From contig JAFSFB010000015.1 in NCBI GenBank assembly GCA_017435385.1, positions 50,214 through 114,213 on the forward strand: DNA of 64,000 nt, in the 5' to 3' direction. The notes below the pieces were generated by a model. That model saw nothing but the letters and a program-made list of their open reading frames with translations, had not been told where the DNA came from and did not search any database. The DNA is from Clostridia bacterium (GTDB lineage: Bacteria; Bacillota; Clostridia; Oscillospirales; Acutalibacteraceae). This document shows, in pieces, positions 15,761-22,734 of the stretch (positions within the stretch are counted from its first letter, which is position 1; every line of letters begins with the position of its first letter). The translations under genes and the position numbers were made by a program.

Positions 15761-17098
15761 TTGAATACAGGCACAAAATTCATGGCAGCAGGCGCAACGG
15801 CAGGAGCTGTTGCGGCAGGCATACCCGTTGTTTACGGACTTGTCAGAAACATGATGCCCAAGCCCTTGGATGAAAATGACCGTCTGAGAGTTGAAAACGG
15901 AAGCTTTTATGCTCAGAACGGTGCAATGATTTTTCTCAGGGGCATCAACCTCAACGACGAGCTGTTCTTTTTTAAGAAGAACGGCATGGACATGCCTGCA
16001 AAAAACTATGATATTTTCGATGCTTTCGAGGAACGCTTCGGGCGTTACGGTGCAAGAAAGCTGATTCAGACCTATAACGAAAATTTTATCTCTTCCGCTG
16101 ACCTTAAAAGCATAAAAAAGCTCGGTGCAAACTGCGTGAGAATCCCTCTCCGTTACAGAAGCCTTTTCCGCAAGGAAAGCTGCAAGGGTGACATCGATTT
16201 CGACTATCTTGACGGAGTTATCGAAGCATGCCGCAAGGCAGGGCTTTATGTCATTCTTGACCTTCATTCCGCCCCCGGATATCAGAATAACGATTCAGCT
16301 TGCCCGAGCAATTCCGAATCGATTCTTTTCGATTCATCGAAGGCGGCATTTGAAGCCCGCAACGCTGTTATCCGCCTGTGGACTCAGGTTGCCGCTCACT
16401 ATAAGGACGAGCCCTCGATTGCTGCATTTGATCTTCTCAACAGACCCCTCAACAAAACCGCTCTCTGGCAGGAAAAGACGGATGCTCTCAACAAATTCTA
16501 TCTCAGGCTTTACAAAGCCATCCGCACGGTTGACTCCGAGCGAATTCTCATCATGCAGTCGCCCCACTCAACCGAGGAGCTCCCCGTTTTTGACTCCCCC
16601 GTGAAGAATATCGCATACGGCTTATATTCCCATTTCAACACCACATTTGAAACAGACGCTCTCGTTGAGGGCATCAAAAAAATAAAGAACAGAGATATTC
16701 CTGTTGTTATCAGCAAGCTCCGCTCCGAGGATAACACGGAATACCTGCTCACCGGTCTGAGTGACAACGGCGTTTCATGGCTCTTCGGCGATTTCAAAGG
16801 ACCCGAGGGCTGCGGCTGTCTTTATACCGGCAGTCCCGAGCCTGCCGATTTCGACACAGATAATTTCGACGCAATAACCGAAAAATGGACAAAGCCCCTT
16901 GCAACCAAGAACTTCACGCTCAACAAGGAGCTCGCAAAAACTCTGAAAAACTATTTCGGATACGGCTGCGTTTCGTTTTCTTCTTCCGAAAAAGCGGAGA
17001 AAAAAATCCCCGTCAGAATCAAAGTCCGTTTCGGCAGCAATATTGTCATCGGCAAAAATTCCGACAAGAAGCTGAAGCTGAAAGATAAAAAATCATGA
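15761..17098 (+). CDS. GH5-fold glycoside hydrolase-like protein, apparently catalytically dead
   Basis: A 445-residue protein with a hydrophobic N-terminal segment (KFMAAGATAGAVAAGIPVVYG), so probably membrane-anchored. The body follows glycoside hydrolase family 5: GSFYAQNGAMIFLRGINL, LGANCVRIPLRYRSLF, AGLYVILDLHSAPGYQNN, then FDLLNRP where the family has NEP, and IPVVISKLRSED where it has the GEF nucleophile loop. Both catalytic glutamates are therefore replaced, by Arg (codon 16442-16444) and Lys (codon 16715-16717). The fold may be kept for binding rather than hydrolysis. The C-terminus is Lys-rich. TTG at 15761 is chosen because GGAGGGG is 6 bases upstream; an ATG at 15746 overlaps that site. 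It overlaps the ylmH start. Confidence 0.82.
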   Translation: MNTGTKFMAAGATAGAVAAGIPVVYGLVRNMMPKPLDENDRLRVENGSFYAQNGAMIFLRGINLNDELFFFKKNGMDMPAKNYDIFDAFEERFGRYGARKLIQTYNENFISSADLKSIKKLGANCVRIPLRYRSLFRKESCKGDIDFDYLDGVIEACRKAGLYVILDLHSAPGYQNNDSACPSNSESILFDSSKAAFEARNAVIRLWTQVAAHYKDEPSIAAFDLLNRPLNKTALWQEKTDALNKFYLRLYKAIRTVDSERILIMQSPHSTEELPVFDSPVKNIAYGLYSHFNTTFETDALVEGIKKIKNRDIPVVISKLRSEDNTEYLLTGLSDNGVSWLFGDFKGPEGCGCLYTGSPEPADFDTDNFDAITEKWTKPLATKNFTLNKELAKTLKNYFGYGCVSFSSSEKAEKKIPVRIKVRFGSNIVIGKNSDKKLKLKDKKS

Positions 17099-17904
17099 TT
17101 AATTCTGAAGACAAAATTCTGATTGCGAAATATGAGGACAAGCTCCGCCAATGCAGCGAAAACTCGATGATAACCTGCACGGGCTTTCTGAACATGCATG
17201 AACGCTCGCTCCTCTCTTCCCTGCATCTGTCTGAATTTGACACGAAAACGGTCTTTTACGGTATATTTGAAGATGCCGAGCGGACGGCCGCCGTTTTTCT
17301 CCCCTATTATATCGAAGCGAACGATTTCTCCTCTCTTACGGAATATTTCAGAGAGAACCCTGACGAAAACCCTCTTGCCCTGATCGGGGTTGAAAAAGAC
17401 CGCTTCTCTCCTGCCCTTTCTCACCGTGATTATCTTGGTGCGCTTATGGCTCTCGGAATCAAAAGAGATATTACGGGGGACATCTCCGTTTCCGAAAACG
17501 GATGCAGAATTGCCGTTCTTTCGCATATGGCTGAATTCATCTGCGAGAATCTCGAGAAGGCAGGAAGAGGTACTCTGAAAGCAAAAATCATCTCTCCTTA
17601 TGAGCTTTTGCAGGACGAAAAACCTCTCGGAACTGCCGACAGCTTCACGGTTTCTTCGCTCCGTCTTGACAGCGTTGTCAAAAACGCTTTCGGAGTTTCC
17701 CGAAACGATGCATGCAGAGCTATTGAAAGCGGGCTCGTCTATATCAACGATACCGAATGCCTTAAATGCGACAAAAAAATTGTCTGCGGCGACAAAATTG
17801 TTTTTCGCAGAAAAGGCAGGATCATCGTCGGCGACTGCTCGGGAGTTTCAAAAAAAGGGCGGATAATCGTCAATGTCCGCAAATTCACCTCAAAACAGAT
17901 GTGA
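17095..17904 (+). CDS. ylmH: YlmH-type S4-domain RNA-binding protein
   Basis: A 269-residue protein of the YlmH family. In B. subtilis YlmH is linked to division gene clusters and to rescue of stalled peptidyl-tRNA on 50S subunits. The N-terminal two thirds carry the YlmH-specific region (ISHRDYLGALMALGIKRD-like block: LSHRDYLGALMALGIKRD, then GDISVSENGCRIAVL). The C-terminal S4 domain reads LRLDSVVKNAFGVSRNDACR, AIESGLVYIND and GDKIVFRRKGRI. It starts inside the end of the GH5-like gene (ATGA overlap) and is followed by a strong terminator, closing the operon that starts at topB. Confidence 0.88.
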   Translation: MINSEDKILIAKYEDKLRQCSENSMITCTGFLNMHERSLLSSLHLSEFDTKTVFYGIFEDAERTAAVFLPYYIEANDFSSLTEYFRENPDENPLALIGVEKDRFSPALSHRDYLGALMALGIKRDITGDISVSENGCRIAVLSHMAEFICENLEKAGRGTLKAKIISPYELLQDEKPLGTADSFTVSSLRLDSVVKNAFGVSRNDACRAIESGLVYINDTECLKCDKKIVCGDKIVFRRKGRIIVGDCSGVSKKGRIIVNVRKFTSKQM

Positions 17905-17946
17905 ACATTGACCAATTGTCAGACTTATAAATTGTGTAAATCGTTC

Positions 17947-17982
17947 AAAAAAGCTCTTTTTCCTTGAAAAAGAGCTTTTTTT
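17947..17982 (+). terminator. Terminator of topB-ylmH operon
   Basis: Stem AAAAAGCTCTTTTT / AAAAAGAGCTTTTT with a short loop and trailing T run, 43 bases beyond the ylmH stop. Confidence 0.92.
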
Positions 17983-18058
17983 GTGATACAATTTATATAT
18001 TCATGTAACAGGCATGAATTTATGGGACAAAAGATTTTGAACAGAAAGGAAGGGTAAT

Positions 18059-18628
18059 GTGCAGAAAGACACAAAAAAACTTATCTCCTCAACCTTCGTC
18101 GAGCTTCTCAGCTCAAAACCGTTTGACAAAATCACGATCAAGGATATTGTTGATGCTTGCGGCATAAACAGAAATACATTCTATTATTATTACAGCGATA
18201 TCTATGATCTTCTTGAGGAGATCTTCAAAAAAGAGCTTAATGAAATCGTCGAAGGTCATCGTGAAACGGGCTCCTATGTCGAGGGACTTATCAAGGTTGC
18301 AAACGTTGCATATGAGCATAAAAAGCTTATCAACAACATCTGCTCCTCCCGAAGCTATGAGTATCTTGAAAATTATATGTATAAATCCTGCAAGCATATC
18401 ATGATCGATGTTGTCACCAATGCGGCAACGGGGCTTGATGTTCCCGATGAGGATATCGAGTTCATCGCTTCTTTCTATGAATACGCTTTCATCGGAATTA
18501 TTTCCGAATGGTTCAGAACGGGTATGCGTGAATCTCCGACAAAATTTGCAAGCCAGCTCTGGCTCGTTGTTGACGGAATCCGCCGTGCTCTCAGAAAAAG
18601 CGCAAAGAGAAAGTTTGATCTTTCATAA
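18059..18628 (+). CDS. TetR/AcrR-family transcriptional regulator
   Basis: A 189-residue helix-turn-helix regulator. The DNA-binding domain is at residues 5-50: KKLISSTFVELLSSKPFDK, ITIKDIVDACGINRNTFYYY, with the YYYSDIYDLLEEIF motif that ends the TetR domain. The C-terminal ligand domain is helical and resembles the C-terminal class found in DhaS-like regulators. GTG at 18059 is the start, behind GGAAGGG. The stop overlaps the start of the next gene (TAATG). Its target is unknown; there is no divergent efflux gene. Confidence 0.9.
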   Translation: MQKDTKKLISSTFVELLSSKPFDKITIKDIVDACGINRNTFYYYYSDIYDLLEEIFKKELNEIVEGHRETGSYVEGLIKVANVAYEHKKLINNICSSRSYEYLENYMYKSCKHIMIDVVTNAATGLDVPDEDIEFIASFYEYAFIGIISEWFRTGMRESPTKFASQLWLVVDGIRRALRKSAKRKFDLS

Positions 18629-19266
18629 TGGTTGATATTATTTTTGAGGATTCTTCAATAATTGTCTGCATGAAGCCTGCAGGGCTTCAGAGTCAGGGCG
18701 GCAAAAACGATCTGGTTGCGATGCTTGACGGATACTTTGAAGGCAACGAGCCGTCGGCAAAAGCCTATCCCGTTCACCGTCTTGACAGAGAAACGGCAGG
18801 CATAATGGTGTTTGCCAAAAACAGTCTGTCTGCGGCTAAGCTTTCGGCACAGATAACCGAAGGAAAGATGAAGAAGCATTATTACGCCGTTGTTCAGGGC
18901 AAACCCGAAAACGAATCGGGAATTCTGAAGGACCTGCTTTTTCATGACAGACAGAAAAACAAGACCTTCACCGTCAAAAAAAGCAGAAAAGGCGTCAAAG
19001 AGGCATCTCTCGAATATAAGGCTGTCGGACATGCCAAAGGATTATCGATGCTCGACATTCTTCTTCACACGGGAAGAACGCATCAGATAAGAGTTCAGTT
19101 TGCTTCGAGAAAAATGCCGCTTTACGGCGACGGAAAATACGGCGGAGGAAGCGGCAGGCTTGCTCTCTTCGCACATAAGCTTGAATTTTCTCACCCGATA
19201 ACCAAAGACCCTCTCTGCTTCACGGCAAAACCCGATTCAAATGAATATCCGTGGAACATGTTTTAA
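18628..19266 (+). CDS. RluA-family pseudouridine synthase (no S4 domain)
   Basis: Isomerises uridine to pseudouridine in rRNA or tRNA. The 212-residue product has the catalytic motif YPVHRLDRETAGIMVFAK with the essential Asp, preceded by IIVCMKPAGLQSQ, and the later GRTHQIRVQFA and PLYGDGKYGG motifs of the RluA family. It lacks the N-terminal S4 domain of RluD-type enzymes, so it is closest in architecture to short RluA/TruC-type enzymes. The exact target cannot be told from sequence. Translation is coupled to the TetR gene. Confidence 0.92.
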   Translation: MVDIIFEDSSIIVCMKPAGLQSQGGKNDLVAMLDGYFEGNEPSAKAYPVHRLDRETAGIMVFAKNSLSAAKLSAQITEGKMKKHYYAVVQGKPENESGILKDLLFHDRQKNKTFTVKKSRKGVKEASLEYKAVGHAKGLSMLDILLHTGRTHQIRVQFASRKMPLYGDGKYGGGSGRLALFAHKLEFSHPITKDPLCFTAKPDSNEYPWNMF

Positions 19267-19274
19267 GCAAAGAA

Positions 19275-19304
19275 AAAGACCACTCTCGCATGAGAGTGGT
19301 CTTT
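19275..19304. terminator. Bidirectional terminator between rluA-type gene and small minus-strand gene
   Basis: A perfect 13-bp stem AAAGACCACTCTC / GAGAGTGGTCTTT with a GCAT loop. It is followed by T-rich sequence on the minus strand (GGTCTTTTTCTTT) and a weaker T-rich run on the plus strand, so it can end both converging transcripts. Confidence 0.88.
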
Positions 19305-19321
19305 ATGTTTGTTGTCAGTTA

Positions 19322-19471
19322 TCAGCCAACGTTTTCAGAGATGAAAGCGATAACCTTCTCAACGATAGGTGTAGCCTTCTCGATGATGGTCTTAACTGTA
19401 GCAATAACCTGCTCCCAGTCAATACCCTTTACAACTTCGACAACCTTTTCGATAATTGCAGAAAAATCCAT
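19322..19471 (-). CDS. 49-residue amphipathic small protein of unknown function
   Basis: I do not recognise this gene. ATG at 19471-19469 lies 8 bases behind AAAGGATG and the frame ends TGA at 19324-19322. The 49 residues begin MDFSAIIEKVVEVVKG and end VIAFISENVG; they alternate Val/Ile with Lys/Glu in a heptad-like pattern, suggesting one or two amphipathic helices broken near IDWEQ and TP. No signal peptide, cysteine or known motif is present. It has its own near-consensus promoter (19527-19555) and an adjacent terminator, so it is a discrete, probably well-expressed transcription unit. It could be a membrane-active or oligomerising peptide, a toxin, or a small regulator; the sequence cannot decide. 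Confidence 0.7.
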   Translation of the reverse strand: MDFSAIIEKVVEVVKGIDWEQVIATVKTIIEKATPIVEKVIAFISENVG

Positions 19472-19526
19472 CTTTTTGTCATCCTTTCAAAATAATCTGT
19501 ACGGGCCTGCCATACATATGTGTTAT

Positions 19527-19555
19527 ATTTTAACACTTAAATCAAAATCTGTCAA
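19527..19555 (-). promoter_or_regulatory. Strong promoter for the 49-residue gene
   Basis: Minus strand TTGACA (19555-19550), 17-base spacer, TAAAAT (19532-19527). The expected transcript leader is about 50 bases. Confidence 0.82.
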
Positions 19556-19800
19556 CCTTTGAGAAAGAATTTCGCTTGTTTTCGATAAAACAAATATAAA
19601 TTCAAAGCGGTTAAGAGAGTCTTAAACGGCTGAGTGTGCGTAAAATCAACCTTTCGGAACTTCTTTTTTCCGTTTTATGCTTCAGAAATGCGTCAGTTTG
19701 CGTGCAATCAGCTATTTGTGCGGCGAAGGAATACACAGGTATTTCGAGGCGCAAAAACGGCTGAGTGTGTGCAAAATCACGCATTTATGAGGCATAAAAA
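19556..19800. repeat. Non-coding stretch with 25-base direct repeats
   Basis: No supported gene here. Two copies of a 25-base unit (19624-19648 and 19755-19779) differ at only two positions; each reads AAACGGCTGAGTGTG followed by a variable dinucleotide and AAAATCA. A partial third copy lies near 19695-19712 (TGCGTGCAATCAG). Short open frames across it have no ribosome binding site. Confidence 0.55.
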
Positions 19801-19842
19801 GAAAAAGCCGAGGAAAGAGAGTTTACTCTTCCTCGGATTTTT
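19801..19842 (-). terminator. Terminator of the aminotransferase-aldolase unit
   Basis: Stem CCGAGGAA / TTCCTCGG extended by GAG/CTC around a 6-base loop, with T-rich sequence on both sides; on the minus strand it follows the aldolase stop and ends in CTTTTTC. Confidence 0.85.
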
Positions 19843-19884
19843 CTCGTATAAAACGGGGGGGACAAAAGATGGTAGTGGTTTAAA

Positions 19885-21081
19885 TTATTGATTTGCCTTC
19901 TTGGAATACTTGGCAAGATAAACAACTCTCATAAGAGCGGATTCAACGGGATTGATCGTCTTAGCCTTGCCGAATACCTTTGAACCGAGAAGAGCAAGCG
20001 CACTTTTGCTCATTATCATGTCAACCGCCTGAGCGTCGCCTTCAACTGCACCGCAGCAAAGAGCACCCTGATCCTTGAGAAGAACGGCATTCTTGCCTTT
20101 GATCTTCTTTCCGCAGTTGTCAACGGTTGCGGACTTAACTTTTGTTCCGCAGATCTGAGCAAAGTCATCAAGCAGAGGCTTCATGGGCTTATGGAGCTTT
20201 GAAACAGCAACGACCTCACTTGATGTGTTATGAATAATATGGTTGAATTTTGAATTTGAAAGATAAACATTGCGATGAGCGAGAGCGGAATCTCCGATGC
20301 TTGCGGAACAATGGCAAGTGAAGATATCCATTGTGATTTCGGAACCGTCAGCTTCGTTTGTGAAGATGATTTTTCCGTTCTCTCTGTCGTAGGTACTATT
20401 ATATACCAACGATTTATCAATTTCAACTGTTTTTTTATCTTTTACGAGCATGTCTGCCATTTTTGAACAAAACTCATCTAAAGTGTCCGCTTTTATGCCA
20501 AGCTTTTCTTTGGCGTTTGAAAGGATATAATCCGTGCAGACATTTTCGAGCATATTGGCAACATCAAATGCCTCTGCGCTGTCCTTGCCGAAGCAGAGAG
20601 CGCCGTGATGAGCCATGATAACAGCCTTTGAGGGCGACATATGCAGAGCGTTGGTTACGCCTTTTCTGAGCTTCTTTGTTCCGGGCAGACCGTAGGAACC
20701 GATGAGCACCTTGCTGCCGATAAGCTTCTCGGCTTCGCCCGTGACCTTGTCGATCCCCTCTGAAAGAGTGCTGATAACGGAAGCAACCTTCTGATGAGTG
20801 TGGATAACAAAACCTGCTTCGGGGTATGCCTTGTAAACCTCGGCGTGGATGCCTTTTTCGGATGAGGGCTTGACGCTTCCGCCCCATTCAAGGGTTTCAA
20901 CAGCAACCTCAACGATGTCATCGGGAGTCAGTCCGATATAGGACTTGCCGCTGGGAGTTATAACAAATGTTTTCTCGTCAACACGGCAGCTTACATTACC
21001 CCAGGTTCTCGCAATAAGACCTGTTGCAACGAGCTTTTCGCCGGCTTCGATAACGAGCTTTTTAGCGGTTAAAACATCCAT
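19885..21081 (-). CDS. Tandem class II aldolase/adducin-family protein
   Basis: A 398-residue protein made of two class II aldolase-like halves. The first (about 1-215) is intact: GNVSCRVDEKTFVITPSGKS, SSEKGIHAEVY (catalytic Glu), VIHTHQKVAS and IMAHHGALCFG (zinc-binding histidines), as in fuculose- or ribulose-phosphate aldolases. The second (about 250-390) keeps the outline but not the ligands: IIHNTSSEVVAVS in place of HTH, and LLKDQGALCCG in place of the HHG motif, so it is likely structural. It would cleave or epimerise a phosphorylated sugar or hydroxy-acid; the substrate is unknown. It follows a class III aminotransferase by 68 bases and the two probably form one operon and pathway. 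Confidence 0.85.
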   Translation of the reverse strand: MDVLTAKKLVIEAGEKLVATGLIARTWGNVSCRVDEKTFVITPSGKSYIGLTPDDIVEVAVETLEWGGSVKPSSEKGIHAEVYKAYPEAGFVIHTHQKVASVISTLSEGIDKVTGEAEKLIGSKVLIGSYGLPGTKKLRKGVTNALHMSPSKAVIMAHHGALCFGKDSAEAFDVANMLENVCTDYILSNAKEKLGIKADTLDEFCSKMADMLVKDKKTVEIDKSLVYNSTYDRENGKIIFTNEADGSEITMDIFTCHCSASIGDSALAHRNVYLSNSKFNHIIHNTSSEVVAVSKLHKPMKPLLDDFAQICGTKVKSATVDNCGKKIKGKNAVLLKDQGALCCGAVEGDAQAVDMIMSKSALALLGSKVFGKAKTINPVESALMRVVYLAKYSKKANQ

Positions 21082-21149
21082 TTTCTATTTTCCTTTCGGA
21101 GAATCGGAAGGCGGAGATCCGCCTCCCGTAATCTGTTATGTGAATTGAA

Positions 21150-22628
21150 TTATTTCTCGAGGCAAACGATGTTTTCAAATACTCTGTCGAATGCAGCAAC
21201 TGCATCGTCGATCATTTCGGGTGTGTAAGCAGCGCTGGTGTAAAGACGGCTGCCTGCAAGAGTTACAAGACCTTCTGCCATGTAAGCTGCACCCATGTGA
21301 GTCATTTCCTTCTTGCGTGCGGATGTTGCGCTGAGAACGCCGGGGATGCCCCAAGGCTTCTTCCAGTTGATCGAATAGTTCATTGTGCCGACTGTTTCGA
21401 GATGGCAGATCGAGCCCTGATTGAATGCAACGAAGGGAAGATCTCTCTTCTTGATGATCTCCTGAAGACCTGCTGTAAGTCTGTCACCCATCTGGGCTGC
21501 CTTGTAGCAAGCATCAGCCTTTTCCATCTCTTCAAGCATTGTGTAACCTGCGATACAGCTGAGGGGGTTAGCAGTCATTGTACCGCCGCAGAATGCCTTC
21601 TTGATCTTCTTGCCGTCACCGTCAAGACCTGAGCCGAGGTGCTTCATATATTCCTTCTTGCCGCCGAGACCGCCTGCACCGGGATATCCGCCTGCCATAA
21701 CCTTGCCGAAAACGGTAAGGTCGGGAGAAACGCCGAAGTAACCCTGAGCACCGCTCATGCTGACACGGAAAGCCGTAACAACCTCGTCGAAGATAAGGAG
21801 TGCGCCGTACTTGCGGCAAAGGGTTTCAACGCCCTTGCAGAAATTCTTGTCAACGGGTCTTGTGCCGCTTTCGGGACCGACGGGCTCAAGCATAACGGCT
21901 GCTGTGCCGCCCTTGAGTCTGTTTGCCTTGAGCTTTCTTTCAAGGTCGTTGAGGTCACCGGGGAAGAATTCATCTGTATCTCTGAAGCAGAACAGCGGAA
22001 CGCCGGGAGCCTGAGTAAACTTTGAGCCGGGAACACGGATGCTGTAGCCGAGCTGATCCGACCAGCCGTGGTAAGCACCGCCCATTTTAAGGATCTTCTT
22101 CTTGCCTGTTGCAAGACGGGCAACACGGATAGCTGTCATACATGCTTCGGTACCTGAACCGAGCATACGGAACATGTCGACGCTGGGAATAAGGTCTGCA
22201 ATCTTCTTGCCGAGCTTATACTCATACTCATGGAAAAGACCTGTTGAGGGTCCGCAGGTGTTGAGAAGCTCAATAACAGCTTCACGAACTGCAGGAGGAT
22301 TGCTGCCGAGAACGGTCGGACCGCCTGCCTGAAGGAAGTCATAATATCTGTTACCGTCGATATCATAAAGATATGCGCCTTCAGCCTTTGTGAAAACAAG
22401 GGGGAAGGGATAGTTGAAAGCAAGGTTATGCTGAACACCGCCGGGGATGATCTGCTTAGCCTCTTCGATCATAACCTTTGACTTTGCGCATTTCTTATCA
22501 AAATATTCCTCTTCATATCTCTTGAGAGCTTCGGGAGAGATCGTATAAATCGGCTTTTTGATAAGATCGTCGAGCTGCTTCTGAACAGCCTGAGCGTCGG
22601 GATAATTGATAATTCCGTGGTTAGACAT
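21150..22628 (-). CDS. Class III PLP-dependent aminotransferase (glutamate-1-semialdehyde aminotransferase-like)
   Basis: A 492-residue fold-type I enzyme. Markers in order: an N-terminal extension of about 60 residues, IPGGVQHNLAFNYPFPLV, DIDGNRYYDFLQAGGPTVLG, GSGTEACMTAIRVARLATG, YHGWSDQ, EPVGPESG, LIFDEVVTAFR (PLP-binding Asp), and FGKVMAGGYPGAG with the Schiff-base lysine. It resembles HemL-type aminomutases, but the extension and the lack of other tetrapyrrole genes argue against a haem role. It transfers an amino group to or from a carbonyl substrate that the downstream aldolase may make or consume. The start follows ACAGGAGG. Confidence 0.88.
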   Translation of the reverse strand: MSNHGIINYPDAQAVQKQLDDLIKKPIYTISPEALKRYEEEYFDKKCAKSKVMIEEAKQIIPGGVQHNLAFNYPFPLVFTKAEGAYLYDIDGNRYYDFLQAGGPTVLGSNPPAVREAVIELLNTCGPSTGLFHEYEYKLGKKIADLIPSVDMFRMLGSGTEACMTAIRVARLATGKKKILKMGGAYHGWSDQLGYSIRVPGSKFTQAPGVPLFCFRDTDEFFPGDLNDLERKLKANRLKGGTAAVMLEPVGPESGTRPVDKNFCKGVETLCRKYGALLIFDEVVTAFRVSMSGAQGYFGVSPDLTVFGKVMAGGYPGAGGLGGKKEYMKHLGSGLDGDGKKIKKAFCGGTMTANPLSCIAGYTMLEEMEKADACYKAAQMGDRLTAGLQEIIKKRDLPFVAFNQGSICHLETVGTMNYSINWKKPWGIPGVLSATSARKKEMTHMGAAYMAEGLVTLAGSRLYTSAAYTPEMIDDAVAAFDRVFENIVCLEK

Positions 22629-22705
22629 TTGAATTTCCTCCTGTAAAAAATTATGTAAAATAAAATTAAAACCTGTAAATACACGCAGGTATTGACTATA
22701 AAATG

Positions 22706-22734
22706 ATTATATCATATACGGGAAAATTATTCAA
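22706..22734 (-). promoter_or_regulatory. Promoter for aminotransferase-aldolase operon
   Basis: Minus strand TTGAAT (22734-22729), 17-base spacer, TATAAT (22711-22706). The -35 lies inside the last codons of smc. The leader also contains an ACCTG/CAGGT inverted repeat near 22671-22690. Confidence 0.65.
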
